A stretch of DNA of 64,000 nt from Streptomyces macrolidinus (GTDB lineage Bacteria; Actinomycetota; Actinomycetes; Streptomycetales; Streptomycetaceae), in the NCBI RefSeq assembly GCF_023887685.1, contig NZ_JAMWMR010000020.1, forward strand, positions 62,001 to 126,000, in the 5' to 3' direction. A model generated the notes under the pieces. The model was not told where the DNA came from. It saw nothing but the letters and a program-made list of their open reading frames with translations, and did not search any database. Below, piece after piece: positions 42,934 to 52,943 of the stretch (within the stretch, counting starts at the first letter, position 1; every line of letters begins with the position of its first letter). Position numbers and translations under genes: made by a program.

Positions 42934-45327
42934 ATGACGCACATCGACGCGGACGCCGAGCTCGATCCCGTGCACCCCGCTCCCCTGCCGGGACCGACCC
43001 GGGGACTGTCCGCGGCCGAGGTGGCCGAACGGGTCGCCCGCGGCCAGATCAACGACGTACCCGTCCGCAGCAGCCGCTCCCTCGGCGAGATCGTCCGGGC
43101 CAACGTCTTCACCCGCTTCAACGCGATCATCGGTGTGCTCTGGCTGATCATGCTGTTCGTGGCGCCGTTCCAGGACAGCCTGTTCGGCTACGTGATCATC
43201 GCCAACACCGGGATCGGCATCATCCAGGAGTGGCGCGCCAAGCAGACCCTGGACTCGCTCGCCGTGATCGGCGAGGCGCGGCCGACGGTGCGCCGTGACG
43301 GGGTGGCGGCCGAGATCGGCACGTCCGAGATCGTGCTGGACGACATCATCGAGATCGGGCCCGGCGACAAGGTCGTGGTCGACGGCGTCTGTGTCGAGGC
43401 CGACGGGCTGGAGATCGACGAGTCGCTGCTGACCGGCGAGGCCGATCCCGTCGTCAAGCGCTCCGGCGACCACGTCATGTCGGGCAGCTTCGTGGTCGCG
43501 GGGGGCGGCGCGTTCCGGGCCACCAAGGTCGGCCGACAGGCCTACGCCGCCCAGCTCGCCGAGGAGGCGAGCCGCTTCACGCTCGTCGACTCCGAACTGC
43601 GCACCGGTATCTCCACGATCCTCAAGTACGTGACGTGGATGATGATCCCGACCGCGCTGGGCCTGGTCATCAGCCAACTGGTCGTCCAGCGGCACGGCTT
43701 GAAGGACTCCGTGGCCCGGACGGTCGGCGGCATCGTGCCGATGGTCCCCGAGGGGCTCGTCCTGCTGACCTCCGTGGCCTTCGCGATCGGCGTCATACGC
43801 CTGGGCCGCAAGCAGGTCCTCGTCCAGGAGCTGCCCGCGATCGAGGGGCTCGCCCGCGTCGACACCGTCTGTCTGGACAAGACGGGCACGCTCACCGAGG
43901 GCGGCATGGACGTCAGCGAGCTGCGCCCGCTCCAGGGCGCCGACGAGACGTACGTACGCAAGGTGCTCGGCGCGCTCGGCGAGGCCGATCCGCGCCCCAA
44001 CGCCTCCCTCCAGGCGATCATCGACGCCTACCCGGACAGCGAGGACTGGCGCTGCACCGAAGCGCTGCCCTTCTCCTCCGCCCGCAAGTACAGCGGCGCC
44101 TCCTTCAGCGAGGGCGACGGCGAGTCCAGCACGTGGCTGCTCGGCGCCCCGGACGTCCTGCTGGGCCCCGACGACCCGGCGCTGGAGGAGACCGCGCGGC
44201 TCAACGAACAGGGCCTGCGCGTGCTGCTGCTGGCCCGCGCCACCCGCGAGCTGGACGACCCCCTGGTCAAGGAGGGCGCCCGGCCCACCGCCCTCGTCGT
44301 CCTGGAGCAGCGGTTGCGCCCGGACGCCGCCGAGACGCTGCGCTACTTCGCCGAGCAGAACGTGCGCACCAAGGTGATCTCCGGCGACAACGCGGTGTCG
44401 GTGGGCGCGGTGGCCGGGAAGCTCGGTCTGTCCGGCGAGGTCCTGGACGCCCGCCGGTTGCCCGAGAACCAGGTGGAGATGGCGAAGTCGCTGGACAAGG
44501 GCACCGTGTTCGGGCGGGTCACGCCGCAGCAGAAGCGGGACATGGTGGGCGCGCTCCAGTCGCGCGGGCACACGGTCGCGATGACCGGTGACGGCGTGAA
44601 CGACGTCCTCGCGCTCAAGGACGCCGACATCGGTGTCTCGATGGGGTCGGGCTCGGAGGCGACACGTGCCGTGGCCCAGATCGTGCTGCTGAACAACAGC
44701 TTCGCCACGCTGCCGTCGGTGGTCGGCGAGGGCCGGCGGGTGATCGGGAACATCACCCGGGTCGCCTCGCTCTTCCTGGTGAAGACCGTGTACTCGGTGC
44801 TGCTGGCGCTGCTGGTGGTGATCTCGCAGGTGGAGTATCCGTTCCTGCCCCGGCACCTGACGCTGCTGTCGACCCTGACGATCGGCATCCCGGCGTTCTT
44901 CCTGGCGCTGGCCCCCAACCGGGAACGCGCCAAGCCCCACTTCGTACGGCGGGTGATGCGGTACGCGATCCCGGGCGGGGTCGTGGCGGGGGCCGCCACC
45001 TTCGTCATGTATCTGGTCGCCCGCCGCCACTACGCGGGCCCGGGTGCGCTGGAGGCGCAGACCAGCGCGGCGACGCTGACCCTGTTCCTGATCTCGCTGT
45101 GGGTGCTGGCGATCATCGCCCGGCCCTACACCTGGTGGCGGATCGGGCTCGTGGCCTCGATGGGCGCGGCGTTCCTGTGCGTCCTGGCCGTGCCCTCGCT
45201 CCAGGAGTTCTTCGCGCTGAAGCTGGTCGGGGTGACGATCCCGTGGATCGCGGTGGGTGTCGCGGTGGTGGCGGCGGCCGTCCTGGAGTTCCTGTGGAAG
45301 TGGGTCGACCGCCGCTTCCCCGCCTGA
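42934..45327 (+). CDS. cation-transporting P-type ATPase
   Basis: 797 aa. P-type order: actuator domain with [14 protein letters not shown] near residue 165 (TGE motif), helix 4 PEGL (MVPEGLVLL near 270), phosphorylation site [10 protein letters not shown] at about 315, nucleotide domain, hinge [20 protein letters not shown] at about 549-568, and six C-terminal helices. The PEGL signature and lack of metal-binding N-terminus put it with the bacterial Ca/Mg-like or HAD-IC P2-type pumps (YcnE/Ctp type) rather than copper pumps. The ion is undetermined. It ends 3 bp from the stop of the convergent secreted protein. Confidence 0.93.
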   Translation: MTHIDADAELDPVHPAPLPGPTRGLSAAEVAERVARGQINDVPVRSSRSLGEIVRANVFTRFNAIIGVLWLIMLFVAPFQDSLFGYVIIANTGIGIIQEWRAKQTLDSLAVIGEARPTVRRDGVAAEIGTSEIVLDDIIEIGPGDKVVVDGVCVEADGLEIDESLLTGEADPVVKRSGDHVMSGSFVVAGGGAFRATKVGRQAYAAQLAEEASRFTLVDSELRTGISTILKYVTWMMIPTALGLVISQLVVQRHGLKDSVARTVGGIVPMVPEGLVLLTSVAFAIGVIRLGRKQVLVQELPAIEGLARVDTVCLDKTGTLTEGGMDVSELRPLQGADETYVRKVLGALGEADPRPNASLQAIIDAYPDSEDWRCTEALPFSSARKYSGASFSEGDGESSTWLLGAPDVLLGPDDPALEETARLNEQGLRVLLLARATRELDDPLVKEGARPTALVVLEQRLRPDAAETLRYFAEQNVRTKVISGDNAVSVGAVAGKLGLSGEVLDARRLPENQVEMAKSLDKGTVFGRVTPQQKRDMVGALQSRGHTVAMTGDGVNDVLALKDADIGVSMGSGSEATRAVAQIVLLNNSFATLPSVVGEGRRVIGNITRVASLFLVKTVYSVLLALLVVISQVEYPFLPRHLTLLSTLTIGIPAFFLALAPNRERAKPHFVRRVMRYAIPGGVVAGAATFVMYLVARRHYAGPGALEAQTSAATLTLFLISLWVLAIIARPYTWWRIGLVASMGAAFLCVLAVPSLQEFFALKLVGVTIPWIAVGVAVVAAAVLEFLWKWVDRRFPA

Positions 45328-45330
45328 GGG

Positions 45331-46170
45331 TTACTTGACCTGGATGTAGTCACCCGCGGCGTTGACCGCCGGGGTGGTCGAGGTGCCCGCGAAGGAGTAG
45401 CGGTAGTAGCCGCTCGTGGACGCCTTGACCGTGGTCTTCAGGTTGCCCTTGCTGTCGCTCTTGATGGTCTTGACGGTGGTGTAGGTGTTGCTGCCCTTCT
45501 TGCGGAACTGCAGCTTCACCGGCTGGACGGTGTAGCCCGCGTACTTCTCGGTCTCCCAGTTGGCGCGGGACAGCTTGCCCGTCACCGTGATGGTCTTGCC
45601 CTTCTTCACCGGCTCCGGCGCCGCGTTCACGGTGAGCTGGGAGGCGCGCTGCACGGAGAAACTCTTGGCGTTGTCCTTCAGGACGTAGTCCTCGTCCTTG
45701 CCCTGCGCGCCCGCCCAGACCTTCCAGGTGCCCGCATGCGCGTTGAGCAGGTCGTAGTTCGCCTTGACCGTGTAGGTCAGCTTGCAGTTCGAGGTCGTGG
45801 CGTTGACCTTGGTGCAGGTGGCGCTGTCCTCGTTCGGCAGGACGCCGTTGTCGCTCTTGTCCATGGTCGAGCCGTGCCACAGGATGGCATACGCGTCCGC
45901 GATGCCGGAGTTGTCGGAGGCCGTGAAGGTGACCGTGAAGGTCTTCTTCGTGGTGGTGCCGAGGACGACCGCCTTGCCCCCGTTGACGACGACGTTGGAG
46001 ATCTTGGTGTCGCCGTAGGACTCGTCGGCGGCCGACTTGCCCGCCGACGGCGAGACGCTGCGGGCGAGCGCGCCGACGCCCGGGGCGTCGGCGGCCTGCG
46101 CGGCCGGAACGGCGAGGGCTGTGAGAGCCAGAGCGCCGGTCACAACGGCGACGGAGGCACGAATGCGCAT
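45331..46170 (-). CDS. secreted repeat-like protein of unknown function
   Basis: 279 aa, ATG at 46170. Sec signal peptide: MRIRASVAVVTGALALTALAVPAAQAADAP with AQA-AD cleavage near residue 27. The mature part is rich in Thr, Lys, Asp and Ser with two beta-sandwich-like modules: about 45-160 (VVLGTTTKKTFTVTFTAS) and about 175-279 (PVKKGKTITVTGKLSRANW). The second looks like an Ig-like/bacterial repeat domain of the kind found in Streptomyces secreted proteins. Two Cys (CTKV and CKL) could form a disulfide. No anchor or enzyme motif. It may be a cell-surface binding or structural protein. Confidence 0.8.
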   Translation of the reverse strand: MRIRASVAVVTGALALTALAVPAAQAADAPGVGALARSVSPSAGKSAADESYGDTKISNVVVNGGKAVVLGTTTKKTFTVTFTASDNSGIADAYAILWHGSTMDKSDNGVLPNEDSATCTKVNATTSNCKLTYTVKANYDLLNAHAGTWKVWAGAQGKDEDYVLKDNAKSFSVQRASQLTVNAAPEPVKKGKTITVTGKLSRANWETEKYAGYTVQPVKLQFRKKGSNTYTTVKTIKSDSKGNLKTTVKASTSGYYRYSFAGTSTTPAVNAAGDYIQVK

Positions 46171-46226
46171 GTGTGTTCCCCACGTGGAAAGGGCACGCGG
46201 GGCTGGTCTAGGGCGTCCGCGTACCA

Positions 46227-46266
46227 GTCTGTTTCGGCGGAGCCGATGGGCTCCGCCGAAACAGAC
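46227..46266. terminator. 18-bp perfect hairpin with GATG loop
   Basis: Arms 46227-46244 and 46249-46266 are exactly complementary. It lies 111 bp after the sacsin-like stop on the minus strand and 57 bp before the secreted-protein start, so it is best read as the terminator of the sacsin-like gene. Confidence 0.85.
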
Positions 46267-46376
46267 CGGCGACGGACGTGAAGAGTTGTATGGCGATGTG
46301 AAGTTCTTTCGAAGGGACGTTTAGACCCCCGGTCGGCCCCGGCCGAGGGACCCTCGGCAGACCGCCGGCCCGGATC

Positions 46377-49300
46377 TCAGTCGAACCAGCGGTCCCGGGC
46401 CAGCTCCTCCGTGCGGGAGGGGTCCTCCAGCAGGGCCGCGACCTCGAAGCGGCGCGGCCACTGGCCCGCCGCCCAGGCGAGCCCCGCGGCGACGCCCTCC
46501 AGGGTGGCGGCGTGCAGCACCCCGTCCGAGGTGAGCCGCCAGTCGATCTCCACACCGTCCACGACGAGTTCCTCGTGTTCGACGTACGACGCCGGGGTCG
46601 CCGCTCCGAGCAGCACCCGTACCGACTCCGGTACGTCGTGCTCGGTGCCCTCGGAGGTCACCACGCCCGAGACCGACTCGCTCAGCCGCCGCACCTGGAA
46701 CAGCTCGGCGAGATCGGCGGCCCGCGCGGGGCGCACCAGCAGCAGCGGGACGCCCTCGGTGAAGGGCAGCAGGTCCGGTGAGTCGACCACCACGGCGTCG
46801 GCGGCGTCCACGACGGTCACCCGCCCGTCGACCACCGCGCGCAACTCGTCCGGCAGGGTCACCTGTTCCGGGTCGAGGTCGGCCAACGCGCCGTAGAGGG
46901 CGTGCAGTTGGGAGGCGGAGATGTGCCGCTCGGGGTCGGCGAGCCGGTCGAGCAACTCGGCGGCGCCGCCGGGCTCTTCGAGGAGCGCGGCGACCGAGGT
47001 CCGTACGCCGAGGGCCCGTAGCACCTGCTCGTCCTCGAACCCGGCGGCGTCCGCCTCCTCGTACAGACCGCGCAGCAGCGGGTCGCCACCGGAGGCGAGC
47101 AGTCCGGCGGGGCGACGGCCGCCGAGGACGGGGTGGCCGCGCAACCACCAGGCGGCGTACGGCCGTACGACCTCGTGGGTGCCGTCCGGCAGCAGGATCC
47201 GCACGGGCTGGGTGAGCGCGTCGCGCAGCGGCGGCCGGGAGAGCAGGGCGAGGGCCTGCGGCCAGCGGTCGTCGTCGACGAGGTCGAGGTCGCGTACGGC
47301 CACGATCTCGGTCGCCACCGGCGGGACCGGGGCCCGCCCGTCTCCCGACCACCACCCCTCATCGGCGCCGCTGCGCGGCGACAGTGACAACTGCAGCCGG
47401 TCCAGGACGTCCTCGCACCACACGTCGACGGCGTCCAGCAGCCCGATGTCGTCGGGTTCGGCGAAGTCCGTGTCGCGGGGCTCCAGTTCGTCCGGGTCGA
47501 GGACGACGTCGGTGGCGCGGACGAGCGCGAAGGTGGCGAGCACCCCGCAGGCGGTCAGCGGCTGTTCGCCCCAGCGCTCGGCCAGTTCGGCGTCCACGAA
47601 GGCGAGTTCGCCCTCGCGCATGACGCTCGCGAACGGGCTGCCGGGCAGGACGAGTTCTCCGGCGGGCGCGAGTTCGCCGTCCTCGTCGGGCAGCGCGAGG
47701 GCGCCGAGCCAGGGCTCGTCACCGGGTTCGAGGCCCGCCTCACGGACGAGGGCGAGCACGGTGTCGGCCAACTCCTCGGCGTCCAGGCCCTCCTGGTCCC
47801 AGCCGGGGCCCTCGTCCTCCAGGGAGGCGGCGACGGCGGCGCGCACCTGGGGGGTGGTGAGCACGGCGCGCGGGGTGGCCGGGAGGGCGCCGAGCTTCTC
47901 CAGGAGAGGGTGGACGGCGTCCGGGTGGGCGATCTTCAGGCCGAGCCGGACCAGGGCCTCGGGAGCCACCGGCGGCCCGTCGAAGGTCGGCAGCAGCACC
48001 TGCCGGGGCCCGATGGTCGTCCGCCCCGCGCTCATGCCGAACTCGGGCGAGGAGGTGTCCCCGGCCAGCGGCACCGGCAGCCCGGAGAGCCGGTCGGGGT
48101 CGACCCCGGCCAGGCTGTCGTACAGCCGCCACCACCAGTCGGGCTCCTTCTCCAGGCCCGCGAGGCGGTCGACCGCCTCGGTCAGCGGCAGCCGGGCGAC
48201 GCCCAACGTCCGCAGTTCCACGCGGCGTTCGAGGCCCGCGGGCAGCAGGCTTGGCAGCACCTCGGCGAGGACCCGCACGGTCTCGGCACCGGCGCCCTCG
48301 ACGATCTCGGCGTCGCGGGGGCGCAGCGCCTCGGGCAGCTCGTCGTCCTCGCCGGGCGCGTTCGCGGGCGGCAGGAACGCGGTGCGCGGCAGCCGTTCGA
48401 GGACGGCCCGGCGCAGGGCGCCGTCCAGCTCGCCCGCGCCCAGCGGGCCCGGGATCAGGTCGAGGACGCCCGGGGTCACCGGGCGCCAGGCGGCGAGGAG
48501 TTCAGCGTAGGCGTCGGCGGCGCGCTCCACCAGGAAGTCGGTGAGCGGGCCCGGGGCGGCGTGGCGGCGGCTGGGGTCCAGCGGGAAGGAGGCGATCAGC
48601 AGGGCGGGCACGCCGAGCCTCTCGTCGCTGGGGGTCGGCGCGTGCACGACGGGTGCGGTGCGCGGCCGGGCCGGGGTGCCGTCGGCGTCGGTGGGGACGG
48701 CCCAGGTGAGGGACCAGTGGGGGCGCAGCCGCTCCTCGACCGGGCGGTCGGCGAGCAGGTCGGGGGTGAGGGGGCCGTGGTGGGAGACGGTCCGCCAGCG
48801 GGTGGTGCCCTCGTCCGAGTCCTCGATGACGGTGTCGGCGCCGTCGACGCGGCGGCGCAGGGTGCGCGGCGCCCGGTCGCCGATCTCGAGGACGACTTCC
48901 GCCAGGCCGGGCAGGGCGAGCAGAAGGGCGTCGTCGACCGCGCCGAGGAGCCGCTCGGCGAGGTCGGCGGCGGCCGTGTCGCGCAGCGGGAGGATGACGA
49001 CGGTGTCGTACGGGTCGGGGGCGGTGCCCTCGGCGGCGAACGGCAGCCGCAGCAGCGGTACGTGTCCGTCGCGGCGGCGGATCTCGTCGCCGAGGCCGGG
49101 GCTGTGGCGGGCGGTCTCGCCGGCCAGCTCGTGGGCCTCGGCCAGGGACCAGCGGACGCCTCCGTGGCGGCCGACGACGGCGGGTTCGTCGCTGACCGCG
49201 AGGACGGCGGCGAAGCCGACGCCGAAGCGGCCGACGGCCGCGTCGTGGGTGTCGCGCTTGGCGGAGGCCCGCAGCGTGGACAGCGACTCGACGCCCGCCG

Positions 49301-49583
49301 CGTCGAGGGGCGCCCCGGTGTTGGCGGCGATGAGCACGCCGTCGCGCAGGGTGAGCCTGAGGCGTCCGGGCACCTTCGCGCGGGCCGCCGCGTCGGCGGC
49401 GTTCTGCGCGAGTTCGACCACCAGCCGGTCGCGGTACCCGCCGAGTACGAGGTCCTCCTCGGCGTTGGCGTCCTCGCGGAACCGGGCCGGGCTGGTCGCC
49501 CAGGCGTCCAGCACCCCGCGTCGCAGGCGGGCGGTTCCGAACGGGTCCGCGCCTTCGGCGGCCGGCCGCACGAACTTGCTCAC
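46377..49583 (-). CDS. sacsin/HSP90-type ATPase-domain protein
   Basis: 1068 aa, GTG at 49583. The N-terminal GHKL/HSP90-type ATPase resembles that of sacsin: N-box VVELAQNAADAAARAKVPG near residue 55, IAANTGAPLDAAGVESLSTL near 90, and G-box VGRFGVGFAAVLAVSDEPAV near 120. The long remainder (about 250-1068) is mostly Leu/Asp/Glu-rich helical-looking sequence without a recognised domain. Such proteins occur across actinobacteria with unknown clients; a chaperone-like role is inferred from the ATPase family. It is 131 bp downstream of the DUF3027 gene on the same strand, a likely operon. No intact HSP90 middle domain is seen. Confidence 0.85.
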   Translation of the reverse strand: MSKFVRPAAEGADPFGTARLRRGVLDAWATSPARFREDANAEEDLVLGGYRDRLVVELAQNAADAAARAKVPGRLRLTLRDGVLIAANTGAPLDAAGVESLSTLRASAKRDTHDAAVGRFGVGFAAVLAVSDEPAVVGRHGGVRWSLAEAHELAGETARHSPGLGDEIRRRDGHVPLLRLPFAAEGTAPDPYDTVVILPLRDTAAADLAERLLGAVDDALLLALPGLAEVVLEIGDRAPRTLRRRVDGADTVIEDSDEGTTRWRTVSHHGPLTPDLLADRPVEERLRPHWSLTWAVPTDADGTPARPRTAPVVHAPTPSDERLGVPALLIASFPLDPSRRHAAPGPLTDFLVERAADAYAELLAAWRPVTPGVLDLIPGPLGAGELDGALRRAVLERLPRTAFLPPANAPGEDDELPEALRPRDAEIVEGAGAETVRVLAEVLPSLLPAGLERRVELRTLGVARLPLTEAVDRLAGLEKEPDWWWRLYDSLAGVDPDRLSGLPVPLAGDTSSPEFGMSAGRTTIGPRQVLLPTFDGPPVAPEALVRLGLKIAHPDAVHPLLEKLGALPATPRAVLTTPQVRAAVAASLEDEGPGWDQEGLDAEELADTVLALVREAGLEPGDEPWLGALALPDEDGELAPAGELVLPGSPFASVMREGELAFVDAELAERWGEQPLTACGVLATFALVRATDVVLDPDELEPRDTDFAEPDDIGLLDAVDVWCEDVLDRLQLSLSPRSGADEGWWSGDGRAPVPPVATEIVAVRDLDLVDDDRWPQALALLSRPPLRDALTQPVRILLPDGTHEVVRPYAAWWLRGHPVLGGRRPAGLLASGGDPLLRGLYEEADAAGFEDEQVLRALGVRTSVAALLEEPGGAAELLDRLADPERHISASQLHALYGALADLDPEQVTLPDELRAVVDGRVTVVDAADAVVVDSPDLLPFTEGVPLLLVRPARAADLAELFQVRRLSESVSGVVTSEGTEHDVPESVRVLLGAATPASYVEHEELVVDGVEIDWRLTSDGVLHAATLEGVAAGLAWAAGQWPRRFEVAALLEDPSRTEELARDRWFD

Positions 49584-49714
49584 GCTTTCACTCTCCCTCT
49601 CGCGGCGCGCGTCCGCTCACCGCGGGACGAAGGTACCGTCCGGCCGTCGGAGGATGTGTCCCCTACGAGCGCCCCTGCGGGCCGCGCCCCCTGCGCGTGC
49701 TCGTACGAGCGCGT

Positions 49715-50641
49715 CTACGAGTGCCCCAGCTCGGCGCCCGACTCGTCCGCCGTGTCCGGGACCGAGCCCGAGTCCGGGGCGGGCCGCAGCGGGAAGGGCT
49801 CCACCTTGGTCTCGTCGACGACCGGCGGGGCGGGCCGCGGCGGCTTCGGCATGACCGCGGCCTCCGAGTGGGCCCCGCAGCCGTACGCCAAGGAGACCAG
49901 ACGGCCGTCCGCCGGGGAGAACTCGTTGGCGCACACACCGAAGGCCTGCCCCAGCGAGCCGCCGACGGGCGCCAGGAAGCCGCAGCTCACGCAGGTGGCG
50001 GGGGCCGCTTGGGCCATCGGGGTCTTCGCCCCGAACGCCTCGTCCCAGCGGTCGGCCGCGGCGCGCAGCCCGTAGCGGGACAGGACCCGGGCGCGGCGCA
50101 TGCCCAGCTCCTCGGCGACCGCGGCGATGGAGCCGCGCGAGGGGGCGACCTGGAGGTCCGCCGGGGCCTCGGCGGTCACCTCGGCGTCCTCCGCCTCGGC
50201 CAGCTCGGCCATCTCCGCGGAGACCGCGGAGTTCGGCGGCGGCTCGTCCGCGCCGGTGTATCCGGGCTCCAGGCGCAGGTCCTCGGCCTCCGTGGGCAGC
50301 AGGTCGCCGGGGCCCAGGTCGCCGGGGCGCAGCCGCTCGCTCCAGGGCAGCCACTCGGGCGCGAGCAGCGCGTCGGGGCCGGGCAGCAGCACCGCCTCGT
50401 CCAGCGTGACCACCTTGGCGCGCGACGCCCGCGCGACGGTCACCGCCCAGCGCCAGCCCCGGTAGCCCAGCTCCTCGCAGGCGAAGAAGTGCGTGACAAC
50501 GCGGTCGCCCTCGGCCACCGCCTCGACGTGCTCGCCGACGACGCCGGGCCAGGCGACCTCCTCGGCGGCAGCGCGGGCGAGGTCGACGGCCTCGGCGCAC
50601 AGGCGGTCGGGGGTGCGGCTTCGCGTTGTCGCTGCGCTCAC
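49715..50641 (-). CDS. DUF3027 family protein
   Basis: 308 aa from the GTG at 50641. The N-terminal half (EAVAEGDRVVTHFFACEELG, then RGWRWAVTVARASRAKVVT) is the DUF3027 core. The C-terminal half has a possible metal site CVSCGFLAPVGGSLGQAFGV followed by CANEF and YGCGAHS. It is widespread in actinobacteria with unknown role. It is followed on the same strand by the sacsin-like ATPase and preceded by the divergent MFS gene. Confidence 0.82.
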   Translation of the reverse strand: MSAATTRSRTPDRLCAEAVDLARAAAEEVAWPGVVGEHVEAVAEGDRVVTHFFACEELGYRGWRWAVTVARASRAKVVTLDEAVLLPGPDALLAPEWLPWSERLRPGDLGPGDLLPTEAEDLRLEPGYTGADEPPPNSAVSAEMAELAEAEDAEVTAEAPADLQVAPSRGSIAAVAEELGMRRARVLSRYGLRAAADRWDEAFGAKTPMAQAAPATCVSCGFLAPVGGSLGQAFGVCANEFSPADGRLVSLAYGCGAHSEAAVMPKPPRPAPPVVDETKVEPFPLRPAPDSGSVPDTADESGAELGHS

Positions 50642-50961
50642 AGGTATCGCTTCTCTCCTACGCGTCTCACGGGTGCGTCTTTCTTCGGCTTGGTGCGGAC
50701 GGAGCGGACCCGGGGACCGCGTCTACGCCCGCGCCCGATCGCGCTCGGGCGCACCCACACCACCCATTCTGAGGGATGGACGAGAGGCGCGCGGCCGAGA
50801 ACAACCGCCATGGCGCGCTACGCACGCTACCTTCTCCGGGCCACGGCGCCCACACCGAGTCACCACCACCGGTCCTGTCCACGCCCGCCGGTACGACACC
50901 ACAGGACCCCGGACGCGCCGCCACCTCACCACGCTCGCCCTTCTCAGGGCACTATGACGGG
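50642..50961. other. 320-bp divergent intergenic region
   Basis: Between the DUF3027 GTG (minus) and the MFS gene (plus). It contains a GCGCCCGATCGCGCTCGGGCGC-like imperfect dyad near 50731-50752 and a TATGAC hexamer at 50953-50958 close to the MFS start. No convincing ORF was found; short frames here are Arg/Pro-rich. Confidence 0.5.
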
Positions 50962-52410
50962 GTGGCAGCGGCGAGGTCGTCCCATGAAGCCCCGGGGATC
51001 GACGAGGTGGAGGGGCGTGGCCGAGAAGGCGGTTCGGGCCGGTTCGGCGGGTCCGTCCGTGCGGTCGGCCGTGCCCTGCGGCTGCCTCTCGTCGCCGTGG
51101 TCCGCGGCATCCGCAAGGCGACCTTCGCGCACGGCGCGGGCGAGTCCGGCCTCGGCAAGCTGATCGAGCTGCACGCGGTGAACGGCGCGGGCGATGTCAT
51201 GATCACCGTCGCGCTCGCCTCCACCGTGTTCTTCTCCGTGCCGACGGACGAGGCCCGCGGGCGCGTGGCGCTCTACCTCGCCATCACCATGGCGCCGTTC
51301 ACGCTCCTCGCCCCGGTGATCGGCCCGCTCCTCGACCGGCTGCCGCACGGCCGCCGGGCGGCGATGGCGGGCGCCATGCTCGCGCGTGCGCTGCTCGCAC
51401 TGGTCATCTCCGGGGCGGTCGCGAGCGGAAGCCTTGAGCTGTATCCGGCGGCGCTCGGTGTCCTGGTCGCCTCCAAGGCCTACGGCGTGATCCGCAGCGC
51501 GGTGGTGCCCCGGCTGCTGCCGCCCCGCTTCTCGCTGGTGAAGGCCAACTCCCGGGTCACGCTGGGCGGTCTCCTCGCCACCGGTCTGGCGGCTCCGCTC
51601 GGCGCCGGGCTGCACACCATCGGCCCGAGCTGGCCGCTGTTCGGCGCCTTCGCGCTGTTCGTCGCCGGAACGATCCTGTCGTTCTCGCTGCCACCGAAGG
51701 TGGACTCCGCCAAGGGCGAGGACACGGCGCTGCTCACCGCGAGCACCGGGCACGCGCACGCGCATACGCGCAAGGGCGGTACGGGACAGCCGCGGCCCGG
51801 ACTGCGCACGGTCGGGCCCGCCGTCACCCACGCCCTGGCCGCCAACGCCACGGTGCGCTGTCTGACCGGCTTCCTGATCTTCTTCCTGGCGTTCCTGCTG
51901 CGGGTGCACCCGCTCGCCGGGCAGAGCGCGGCGGTGTCCCTGGGGATCGCGGGCGTCGCGGCCGGCGCGGGCAACGCGCTGGGCACGGCGGTCGGCGCCT
52001 GGCTGAAGGCGCGCGCACCGGAAGTGATCATCGTGACGGTGGTGGCGGGCGCGCTGGGCACGGCGCTCACCACGGCGCTCTTCTTCAGCCTGTTCATGGT
52101 GGCGCTGCTGTCGGCGGTCGCCGGGTTCGCGCAGGCCCTCGCCAAGCTGTCGCTGGACGCGCTGATCCAGCGGGACGTGCCGGACCTGGTCCGTACGTCC
52201 GCGTTCGCGCGCTCCGAGACGCTGCTGCAGATGGCGTCGGTGCTGGGCGGCGCGGTCGGCATCGTGCTGCCGCTGAACGGGATGCTGGGGCTCGCGGTGG
52301 CGTCCGCGATCGTCGCGGCGGGCTGGCTCGCGACCGTACGGGGGCTGCTCGCCTCGGCCCGGCGCACCGCCGCCGCGGGTTCCCTGGCCGGTGGGACCGA
52401 CGGCACCTGA
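50962..52410 (+). CDS. MFS transporter (unknown substrate)
   Basis: 482 aa if the GTG at 50962 is used; a GTG at 51007 is another candidate and the exact start is uncertain. A cytoplasmic N-terminus of about 60 residues precedes twelve membrane helices starting VNGAGDVMITVALASTVFFS; APVIGPLLDRLPHGRRAAMA is the loop-2 motif of MFS carriers. A His/Thr-rich central loop (HAHAHTRKGG near 270) is unusual and could bind a metal. It resembles the MFS proteins that neighbour DUF3027 in Streptomyces. Substrate unknown. Confidence 0.85.
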   Translation: MAAARSSHEAPGIDEVEGRGREGGSGRFGGSVRAVGRALRLPLVAVVRGIRKATFAHGAGESGLGKLIELHAVNGAGDVMITVALASTVFFSVPTDEARGRVALYLAITMAPFTLLAPVIGPLLDRLPHGRRAAMAGAMLARALLALVISGAVASGSLELYPAALGVLVASKAYGVIRSAVVPRLLPPRFSLVKANSRVTLGGLLATGLAAPLGAGLHTIGPSWPLFGAFALFVAGTILSFSLPPKVDSAKGEDTALLTASTGHAHAHTRKGGTGQPRPGLRTVGPAVTHALAANATVRCLTGFLIFFLAFLLRVHPLAGQSAAVSLGIAGVAAGAGNALGTAVGAWLKARAPEVIIVTVVAGALGTALTTALFFSLFMVALLSAVAGFAQALAKLSLDALIQRDVPDLVRTSAFARSETLLQMASVLGGAVGIVLPLNGMLGLAVASAIVAAGWLATVRGLLASARRTAAAGSLAGGTDGT

Positions 52411-52437
52411 TCGCACGAGCGCGCGGCACGTCGTACA

Positions 52438-52449
52438 CCCCACGTGGGG
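52438..52449. promoter_or_regulatory. CCCCACGTGGGG palindrome upstream of the DUF2771 gene
   Basis: A perfect 12-bp dyad, 33 bp before the ATG at 52482 and 28 bp after the MFS stop. TAACCT nearby could be the -10, giving a leaderless or near-leaderless mRNA. Confidence 0.4.
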
Positions 52450-52481
52450 AGTGAACTGGACACGCCCGATAACCTTCGGCC

Positions 52482-52943
52482 ATGACCGCACTGCGTTCCC
52501 GCCGCACCGTAGCCGCCCTCGGCGCTGTTTCCGCCGGAGTCCTCCTGCTGTCCGCCTGTGAGAAGCCGACGCCTCTGGCGACCGTCACGGTCGGCACGAA
52601 CACGGTGAGCACTCAGACCGACTGCTACCACGACGGCAAGGCAGTGAGCGCCGCCGAGGCGACGAAGTGCCTCACGGCGAAGGACGTCCAGTCGATCACG
52701 ATCGACCCCGACGAGACGGTCCGCTTCGGCGTCGACCCGAGCATCGCGGACAAGGGCTGGACGATCCTGCTGAACGGTCAGCCGCTGACCGACTCCAGCA
52801 CCAAGACGTACCGCACGATCCCGGGCAGCGTGTTCTTCAACGCGCAGTACGGGGCCAGCGGCAGCTCGACCCGCGTCTCCGTGAAGCAGGGCGAGAACAC
52901 GATGACGGGCCTGTGGACGTTCAAGTTCAAGAAGGCCTCCTGA
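52482..52943 (+). CDS. DUF2771 lipoprotein
   Basis: 153 aa, ATG at 52482. Lipoprotein signal MTALRSRRTVAALGAVSAGV then LLLSACEKP with lipobox LSAC (Cys about residue 26). The mature part carries TDCYHDGKAV and GWTILLNGQPLTDSSTKTYR, matching DUF2771. Small, extracytoplasmic, function unknown. Its last codon is shared in a 4-bp overlap with the futalosine hydrolase start. Confidence 0.9.
   Translation: MTALRSRRTVAALGAVSAGVLLLSACEKPTPLATVTVGTNTVSTQTDCYHDGKAVSAAEATKCLTAKDVQSITIDPDETVRFGVDPSIADKGWTILLNGQPLTDSSTKTYRTIPGSVFFNAQYGASGSSTRVSVKQGENTMTGLWTFKFKKAS

Noticed and set aside
42688-45030. 780-codon minus-strand frame over the P-type ATPase
   Set aside because: Antisense shadow of an intact P-type ATPase with all motifs.
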